Source: Rhodobacteraceae bacterium CG17_big_fil_post_rev_8_21_14_2_50_63_15 (GTDB lineage Bacteria; Pseudomonadota; Alphaproteobacteria; Rhodobacterales; Rhodobacteraceae). From it: a stretch of DNA of 53,861 nucleotides. The stretch covers positions 21,242 to 75,102 of the forward strand of contig PFEY01000103.1 in NCBI GenBank assembly GCA_002783205.1. Direction: 5' to 3'. Positions 48,755-53,861 of the stretch are shown one piece after another (the first letter of the stretch is position 1; every line of letters starts with the position of its first letter). Below the pieces are notes generated by a model that saw only the letters and a list, made by a program, of their open reading frames with translations, made no database searches and was not told the DNA's origin. The position numbers and the translations under genes were made by a program.

Positions 48755-48907
48755 GGCGCGATCCTCGATACAGATCCCCGGATCAGGCCTGCCCCGCAGC
48801 CGGGGTGCGACCGGTCCATCTCATCGCTCTGACGTTACGGTTCAGGGGCCATTGTGGCAACGCCGATTGCAGACCTGTGACGGCATGTGATCGACGACGC
48901 CCGCCCG

Positions 48908-50626
48908 TCAGGCGCGGTGCCCGGAGAACCGCGCCTGCCAGTCCTCGCGCGCCGCATCGGTGATCTTGGCAAAGAGCACCTCGGGCACCTCAAAGCCGTG
49001 GCCCGCGCCGAGCTTTGCCAGTGCGGCGGGCAGATCGTCGGGCCAACGCGCATCATCTGTCCGCATCGCCGCCAGCATTGCGGCAGAGGCGTCCGGGATG
49101 AAGGGCGCGCTCAGCACGGCGTAGAGGCGGATGAGGTTGAGCGCGAGGCGGATCTGCATGGCGGCGCGATCGGGATCGAGCTTGATCGTCGACCAAGGGG
49201 CGGCCTCTTGCAGGTATTCGTTGCCCTCGACCCAGATCGCGCGGAGCGCGGCGGCCGATTTGCGGATCTCCATCGCCTCCATATGCGCCTCATACTCGCG
49301 GATGCGGGTGGTCAGGCGGGCGATCAGCGCCTCCTCCTGTTGGCCGGGACTGCCGCCGGCGGGCACGTCCGCGCCAAACTTCGCGGCGCAGAACTTGGTC
49401 ACGCGGGAGACGAAATTGCCCAGAACATCGGCCAGATCCTTGTTCACCGCAGCCTGAAAATTCTCCCAGGTGAATTCGGAATCCGAGCCTTCGGGGGCAT
49501 GAGAGAGCAGCCACCAGCGCCAGTAATCGGCAGGCAGGATACTGAGTGCCTGATCCATGAACACACCACGCCCCTGGCTGGTGGAGAATTGTCCGCCATC
49601 ATAGTTGAGGTAATTGAACGACTTGATGTAATCGACGAGCTTCCATGGCTCGCCCGACCCCATCAGCGTGGCCGGAAAGCTGAGCGTGTGAAAGGGCACG
49701 TTGTCCTTGCCCATGAATTGCGTGTAACGCACGTCACCCGCGCCTTCGTCCTCGCGCCACCAACGCCGCCACGCGGCCTCGCCGAGCCCCTTTGCCTCGG
49801 CCCATTCGGCGGCGCAGGCGATATACTCGATGGGTGCGTCGAACCAGACGTAGAAGACCTTGCCTTCCATCCCCGGCCAGTCCTGATCGCCGCGCCGGAC
49901 GGGGATGCCCCAGTCGAGATCGCGGGTGATGCCGCGATCCTGAAGCCCCTCACCATCGTTGAGCCATTTGCGCGCAATCGAGGTGGTCAGGATCGGCCAG
50001 TCGGTCTTGGAGTCGATCCAGGCATTGAGCCGGTCACGCATCAATGACTGGCGCAAATAAAGGTGTTTGGTCTCGCGCACCTCGAGATCGGTCGAGCCGG
50101 AAATGGCCGAGCGCGGGTTGATGAGATCGGTCGGATCAAGCTGCTTGGTGCAGTTCTCGCACTGATCGCCGCGCGCCTTGTCATAGCCGCAGTTGGGACA
50201 GGTTCCCTCGATGTAGCGGTCGGGCAGAAAGCGCGCATCGGCATGCGAATAGACCTGTTTCTCGGTCACTTCGGCGATCAGCCCGGCCTCATAAAGCCGA
50301 CCCGCGAAATGCTGGGTGAGCCGGTGGTTTTGCGGGCTGGAGGAGCGCCCGAAATGATCGAAGCTGAGCCGGAACCCGCGGGCGATTTCGGCCTGAACAT
50401 CGTGCATCTCGGCACAGTAGTCTGCCACTGGCTTGCCCGCCTTGGCGGCGGCCAGTTCCGCCGGGGTGCCATGCTCGTCGGTGGCGCAGAGAAACAGCAC
50501 CTCGTGCCCCCTCGCGCGGCAGTAGCGGGCGTAGAGATCGGCGGGCAACTGGCTGCCCACGAGATTGCCCAGATGCTTGATCCCGTTGATATAAGGGATT
50601 GCCGAGGTGATGAGATGCCGTGCCAT
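48908..50626 (-). CDS. metG: Methionyl-tRNA synthetase
   Basis: A 572-residue class I synthetase. The HIGH motif appears as KHLGN near residue 20, after [15 protein letters not shown]. The connective-peptide zinc knuckle has four Cys ([19 protein letters not shown]). The KMSKS position reads QFSTSQGRG, so both Lys are replaced; I have seen this variant in related MetRS, so it is probably functional. The helical anticodon domain follows ([22 protein letters not shown] in part). The C-terminal tRNA-binding EMAPII domain of some MetRS is absent. The gene stands alone between the EamA and MFS genes. Confidence 0.95.
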   Translation of the reverse strand: MARHLITSAIPYINGIKHLGNLVGSQLPADLYARYCRARGHEVLFLCATDEHGTPAELAAAKAGKPVADYCAEMHDVQAEIARGFRLSFDHFGRSSSPQNHRLTQHFAGRLYEAGLIAEVTEKQVYSHADARFLPDRYIEGTCPNCGYDKARGDQCENCTKQLDPTDLINPRSAISGSTDLEVRETKHLYLRQSLMRDRLNAWIDSKTDWPILTTSIARKWLNDGEGLQDRGITRDLDWGIPVRRGDQDWPGMEGKVFYVWFDAPIEYIACAAEWAEAKGLGEAAWRRWWREDEGAGDVRYTQFMGKDNVPFHTLSFPATLMGSGEPWKLVDYIKSFNYLNYDGGQFSTSQGRGVFMDQALSILPADYWRWWLLSHAPEGSDSEFTWENFQAAVNKDLADVLGNFVSRVTKFCAAKFGADVPAGGSPGQQEEALIARLTTRIREYEAHMEAMEIRKSAAALRAIWVEGNEYLQEAAPWSTIKLDPDRAAMQIRLALNLIRLYAVLSAPFIPDASAAMLAAMRTDDARWPDDLPAALAKLGAGHGFEVPEVLFAKITDAAREDWQARFSGHRA

Positions 50627-50679
50627 GGTGCCTTGCCTTTAGCGGTTTGGCCCCCTTTAGCGCGCTTTGCCGGGCAGTT

Positions 50680-51912
50680 CTAGCGCCCGTTGTCAGCCTT
50701 GTCGCGGCTGCGCCCGGTCAGCCGGCCAATCAGGAACGAGGTGCGCGGCGACCAGACATAGGCGGTGCGGCGTTCGGCGGGCCGTATGCGCATGCGGATG
50801 AGGCCAAAGACCACCAGCACGCCATGCCCGACAGCGATCATCACGAACATCGCGGGCGGGCCATAGACCTCGATCAGGGTCGAGGCCATCAGCGGAGCGG
50901 CCATCGCGCCCAGGGCGAAGAAGAACATCAGCGCGGCCGACAGTTCCACGCGCTCATGCGCCTCGGCAAAGTCGTTGGCATGGGCGGCGCAGACCGAATA
51001 GATCGGGAATGTGGTCATGCCAAAGAAGAAAGCGGTCGTCAGGATGCCGAACGTGTCGAGGTTATGGGTCATCGCGGTCGAGATGGACGACAGGATGGCG
51101 GCAAGCGACAGGCCGATCAGCACCCAGCGGCGGTCATAGCGATCCGCGAGCCAGCCCACGGGATATTGCGCCACCGCCCCGCCCAGCACGAAAACGGCCA
51201 GAAAGCCTGCGATCTGATCCACCTCAAGCCCTACCTGCTGGCCGTAGAGGGGGCCGACCATGCGGAAGGACGCGCTTGAGAGGGCGGCCACCAGCACTCC
51301 CGCCGCCGCCAGCGGCGAGCAGGCGATGAGCAGCATCGGTCTGAGGCGCGGGGCGGCGGGCGTCTCGGGCTCGTGCAGGCGGCTGAGGGTGAGCGGCAGA
51401 AGGGCGGCGCAGCACAGGAGCGCGAGCAGGTTGTAGGAGACGTAAGAGGCTGGCGCGAGAACGGAAATCAGCAGTTGCGCCATAAGCGAGGCGCCCATGT
51501 CGACGACGCGGTAGATGCCCATCGTGCGGCCGCGCGTCTCGTTGGTGACCTTGGCCTGCAACCAGGCCTCGATCACCGTGTAGCAGCCTGCGACGCAGAG
51601 CCCCGAGGCGACCCGCATGAGCGCCCAGGCATAGGGGTCGATCACCAGCATATGCGCCAGAAGGCCGATCGCGCCCGCGGCGGTAAAGGCGGCAAAGGCG
51701 CGGGAATGGCCGATTGTGCCCATCAGGCGCGGCGCCCACCAGCAGCCGATGAAGAATCCCACGAAATGCGCCGAGCCCAGCAGGCCGATCTGGGCCGTGG
51801 TGAACTCGAGCGCGAGGCCCGAAAGCGCATCGAGCGGCCCGACGCCGCCCGTTGAGAGTTGCAGGAGACTGACCGACAGGAAGAGGGCCGCGAAGGAAAT
51901 CAGAAGGCGCAT
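50680..51912 (-). CDS. Major facilitator superfamily transporter, YcaD-like
   Basis: A 410-residue inner-membrane protein with twelve predicted helices. The general pattern (LGSAHFVGFFIGCWWAPRLMGTIGHSRAFA in part, ETRGRTMGIYRVVDMGASLMAQ in part, GWLADRYDRRWVL) resembles the YcaD/DHA-type subgroup. Motif A appears as VGWLADRYDRR. The substrate is unknown. ATG 51912 places the first helix directly at the N-terminus. The gene is the last clearly high-GC one before the accessory stretch. Confidence 0.87.
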   Translation of the reverse strand: MRLLISFAALFLSVSLLQLSTGGVGPLDALSGLALEFTTAQIGLLGSAHFVGFFIGCWWAPRLMGTIGHSRAFAAFTAAGAIGLLAHMLVIDPYAWALMRVASGLCVAGCYTVIEAWLQAKVTNETRGRTMGIYRVVDMGASLMAQLLISVLAPASYVSYNLLALLCCAALLPLTLSRLHEPETPAAPRLRPMLLIACSPLAAAGVLVAALSSASFRMVGPLYGQQVGLEVDQIAGFLAVFVLGGAVAQYPVGWLADRYDRRWVLIGLSLAAILSSISTAMTHNLDTFGILTTAFFFGMTTFPIYSVCAAHANDFAEAHERVELSAALMFFFALGAMAAPLMASTLIEVYGPPAMFVMIAVGHGVLVVFGLIRMRIRPAERRTAYVWSPRTSFLIGRLTGRSRDKADNGR

Positions 51913-52033
51913 GGTGGGGCCAGAATGGCAGGACCTAGAGTGGGGGGCCATACGTTTTCGACACGCGGGCGTCGGTTTTGGGCAGGCCCGCGCGAATCGG
52001 GGTTAAGGCGCGGAAATCACCGGATTTTGGGGA

Positions 52034-52066
52034 TCGGTATCGCGACAGTATCCGGTCGGTATCGCG
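52034..52066 (+). repeat. Two TCGGTATCGCG repeats, 22 bases apart
   Basis: TCGGTATCGCG occurs at 52034-52044 and 52056-52066. The spacing equals about two helical turns, so a protein could bind both on the same face. A partial third copy (AGTATCCGG) sits between them. It lies about 120 bases upstream of the MFS start. Confidence 0.5.
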
Positions 52067-52078
52067 TCGGTGCGGATT

Positions 52079-52115
52079 GGGGGATGAGGGGGGTTAATGG
52101 GGGGTGCGGTGGGGG
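52079..52115 (+). other. G-quadruplex motif
   Basis: Four G-runs of 5, 6, 6 and 5 bases (52079-52083, 52088-52093, 52099-52104, 52111-52115) are separated by loops of 4, 5 and 6 bases. This meets the usual rule for an intramolecular quadruplex with short loops. It lies on the strand opposite the MFS coding strand and upstream of both flanking genes. Confidence 0.65.
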
Positions 52116-52309
52116 CAGATACAGGCGTCTTGGAAAGCCGGGCGGCTGGTCTGGTGTTGTGGTTGATGCGATTGGCTGCGATGTGCAGGATGCGGGACTT
52201 GCAAATTCGTGGGCGTTTCCCGACACCGGACCTTGTTGCTATGTGCAGCGAATTGAGGCTCAGAGGCCATTCTGCGCGTTGGTCGGAGCGCACCGAACGT
52301 TAGGTCTGT

Positions 52310-52405
52310 AAGTGAATGCACTTGGGATTAAGACGCATTTGGATCCACAAGCAATAGGCCGTTCGAAAAGGAGAGACGCCAAGTGTTGCGTAACACTTTA
52401 AAGTG
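52310..52405 (+). promoter_or_regulatory. Cluster of AAGTG/CACTT palindromes before orphan gene
   Basis: Three inverted repeats share the half-site AAGTG. They are AAGTG-AATG-CACTT (52310-52323), AAGTGTT-GCGT-AACACTT (52381-52398) and CACTTTAAAGTG (52394-52405). The last two overlap. The cluster ends 56 bases before the start of the gene at 52462, a fitting place for an operator. Confidence 0.5.
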
Positions 52406-52461
52406 AGTTGACGATCTGGTAGTTTTTGGCATCCCACCTACACTGAAACGGCTTCCCGCTT

Positions 52462-53394
52462 ATGACGTTTATCCTGACCATACAGACGCGGGGCTCCATA
52501 TGGCTCGTTGCTGATCGGAGGCTTTCAGTACCCGGCAGACCGCCTATTGACGATGCAGTAAAAGCAACGTTGGTGGAGGTCACAGACGGGATTGCCATGC
52601 TCGGCTACGCGGGGTTAGGAGCAACCGCTTTCGGAACCCAACCTTCTCAATGGGTGAGCAATGTTCTCCGTGGCAGACATCATCCACTGGAGCAGATGTT
52701 GAATGTTGTTGCCAGCGCCATGAAGCGCGAATTCATTCCTCATATGCAAGGTGTTCGCGACACGAGGTTGCGGCGACATAGCTTCATTATTCCTGCATTC
52801 CTAAACGACCGACCGAGGATCTATACCATTGATATGGTCCACACCGATGAGGGATACCGATTCCGCTACACACGCCACATCATCGGAGGAGCTTTGACGC
52901 CGCTTCAGGTCACGGTTCCCATTTGCCTCGCCGGTTCGGGTGCCGCCGCGTTGCCACCGATTGACCGGAGGAAGCGTCCTCTCCTCAGTTTGATGAAGGC
53001 ATACAATCGGAAGAAGGTTAGTGAGCACACGTTGGCGAAATATCTGGCGCAAATTGCATACTCTTCGCACCTTGCTACGCAGGACGGCACAGTCGGACCG
53101 GACAGCCTTGTCGTCTGGCGGAACTCAAAACGAAGCTGGCACAAAGGCGGTGGTGCGCACGCGTTCTTCTCGCATGGCGACCGCAGCAACGGTGCATCAA
53201 TACCGTCCATTTCAAACGGAATGGACATGTCTGCCTTGGCTAACATCTTGATGGAAGAGTTAGCGCCTCACTTTGAGGAAGTCAGCGTTGCATGGGATAG
53301 GGGTGAGGAGCCACCCGAGTTCGGTGGCCGTGAGAAAAGGATCAATCAACGCTTGTCTAAGCTGCCATCAACACCAGACGAAAAGTTACGCTAG
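52462..53394 (+). CDS. Predicted orphan Ntn-hydrolase of proteasome/HslV fold
   Basis: A 310-residue protein that I read as a divergent proteasome-fold hydrolase. Counting the residue after Met as 1, it has Thr1, Asp17 (VADRRLS) and Lys33 (DDAVKATL), the exact spacing of the HslV and proteasome-beta catalytic triad. GYAGLGATAFG matches the HslV strand GFAGGTADAF, and ICLAGSGAAA matches its IAIGSGG strand. A helix follows and then an acidic turn (TVGPDSL). Met removal by methionine aminopeptidase would free Thr1. The last 65 residues exceed HslV and are unassigned. No HslU-like ATPase is near. Its GC (about 54% in two 120-base samples) is well below its neighbours (about 68%), suggesting transfer. 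No clear ribosome binding site was seen. Confidence 0.65.
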   Translation: MTFILTIQTRGSIWLVADRRLSVPGRPPIDDAVKATLVEVTDGIAMLGYAGLGATAFGTQPSQWVSNVLRGRHHPLEQMLNVVASAMKREFIPHMQGVRDTRLRRHSFIIPAFLNDRPRIYTIDMVHTDEGYRFRYTRHIIGGALTPLQVTVPICLAGSGAAALPPIDRRKRPLLSLMKAYNRKKVSEHTLAKYLAQIAYSSHLATQDGTVGPDSLVVWRNSKRSWHKGGGAHAFFSHGDRSNGASIPSISNGMDMSALANILMEELAPHFEEVSVAWDRGEEPPEFGGREKRINQRLSKLPSTPDEKLR

Positions 53395-53451
53395 ATGCGG
53401 TTCAAACGACATTCGCCATCTGCTTGTGACAAAGTGAAAGCGTTGCAGGCA

Positions 53452-53468
53452 GACCTTGGCCGAAGGTC
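53452..53468 (+). repeat. Small inverted repeat after orphan gene
   Basis: GACCTT and AAGGTC form a six-pair stem around GGCCG, 57 bases after the stop of the preceding gene. No T-run follows, so it is a weak terminator candidate. The rest of 53395-53600 shows no supported gene. Confidence 0.3.
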
Positions 53469-53600
53469 CGCTTCGTCCCGCATCCTACCAGTTCGCGGCC
53501 CCAGCGGTGAAGGGCGGCTATCGCAGTTTTGGGCCAAGGCCAGCGGGTCCCCTTCGGCCTTTCAGCGGTCAGTCCTCGAAAGTTGCGCTGCTCTCCCTCC

Positions 53601-53861
53601 CTACCGCTCGATCCTCGCCACGATGCGCAGGCCGATCATCGGGCCGACGAGGTCGGCAAATCCGTCAGCCCCGAAATCGCGCCGGTTGATCTGCCCGGTC
53701 AGGAGCACGGTCAGGTGGTCGAGGTCTTTCGGATCGCTGCCGCGCGCGCGGTAGAGGCCCGCCTGAAGGGTGATCGGGCGGGTCACGCCGCGCAGGGTCA
53801 GATCGCCGGTGACGGTCGCGGCCTGCACGGTGCCGGTGATCCTCTTCGAGCGGAAGGTGAT
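53601..53861 (-). CDS. YceI-family periplasmic lipid-binding protein (partial)
   Basis: The 3' end of a leftward gene, cut by the window edge; 86 codons plus the stop are visible. The pattern VTGDLTLRGVTRPITLQAGLYRA, then GQINRRDFGADGFADLVGPMIGLRIVARIE (in part), is the C-terminal half of the YceI lipocalin-like barrel. YceI proteins are usually exported and bind isoprenoid-type lipids; a close partner is often cytochrome b561. The signal peptide would lie outside the window. GC returns to the normal high level here. Confidence 0.9.
   Translation of the reverse strand: MTFRSKRITGTVQAATVTGDLTLRGVTRPITLQAGLYRARGSDPKDLDHLTVLLTGQINRRDFGADGFADLVGPMIGLRIVARIER

Larger units (their letters stand above)
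51913..52461. other. Long intergenic region with repeats and G-runs
   Basis: No supported gene lies in these 549 bases. The left half is GC-rich and holds two TCGGTATCGCG repeats and a four-run G-tract. The right half is AT-richer and holds three palindromes built from AAGTG/CACTT before the orphan gene at 52462. It should contain the promoter of the leftward MFS gene and that of the rightward gene, but no convincing -35/-10 pair was found for either. Confidence 0.6.

Noticed and set aside
51859-52311. A 150-codon open frame in the long intergenic region
   Set aside because: It spans the G-tracts and repeats, has low-complexity Gly/Arg composition and no start signal.
53395-53754. An open frame starting right after the orphan hydrolase
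   Set aside because: No ribosome binding site, Ser/Arg-rich composition, and it runs antisense into the YceI gene.

Overview
The window reads as a chromosomal segment of a GC-rich alphaproteobacterium of the order Rhodobacterales (Roseobacter/Rhodobacter lineage; genus not decided). The protein sequences of SecY, S13, RpoA, AspRS, DUF1467, DUF2948 and the order mreB-mreC-mreD-mrdA-rodA all fit that group. Gene density is high, with many 4 to 8 base overlaps. Six genes appear to start with TTG. Coding DNA is mostly about 65 to 68% GC in the samples counted by hand.

Layout. 1-3100: a secreted von Willebrand A protein, a DsbA-fold isomerase, a secreted unknown and an SMR exporter. 3100-8543: the distal part of the ribosomal spc/alpha cluster (rplO-secY-adk-rpsM-rpsK-rpoA-rplQ). 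It has a good promoter before rplO, hairpins in four of its gaps and a terminator after rplQ. 8588-11341: a periplasmic Do-like protease and RarA. 11506-17305: a complete peptide-type ABC importer (Tat-exported binding protein, two permeases, fused double ATPase). 17374-23231: a 39-residue membrane protein, an MFS carrier, arabinose-5-phosphate isomerase, a nitroreductase, an EI24-like membrane protein, methylmalonyl-CoA epimerase with DUF1467, and a response regulator. 23228-28528: GNAT enzyme, aspS, a cyclopropane-fatty-acid-synthase-like enzyme, pabB. 28632-30946: a MarR regulator with four Cys at its C-terminus, cytochrome P460, a redoxin and a secreted unknown. 31055-38384: carB, trhO, pncA, a UDG-like protein, an SseB-like protein, ghrA. 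38391-44001: the rod-shape operon. 44134-47478: hisD, DUF2948, murA and a small basic protein. 47565-47639: tRNA-Thr(GGU). 47702-51912: EamA transporter, metG, MFS transporter. 51913-53600: a lower-GC accessory stretch. The right edge cuts a YceI gene.

Most of the window is housekeeping: translation, secretion, envelope shape and peptidoglycan precursors, histidine, pyrimidine and folate synthesis, and uptake. Four places stand out. (1) The gene at 52462-53394 is an orphan protein with Thr1, Asp17 and Lys33 spaced as in HslV/proteasome beta subunits. It lies in a GC-poor stretch behind a G-quadruplex motif and a cluster of AAGTG/CACTT palindromes. (2) AspRS carries an in-frame insert of about 66 residues at about 50% GC. 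(3) The rpoA-rplQ gap holds two perfect adjacent hairpins whose loop cores are reverse complements of each other. (4) The marR/P460/redoxin cluster has a perfect palindrome in its promoter spacer. No CRISPR array, rRNA, transposase or integrase was seen.
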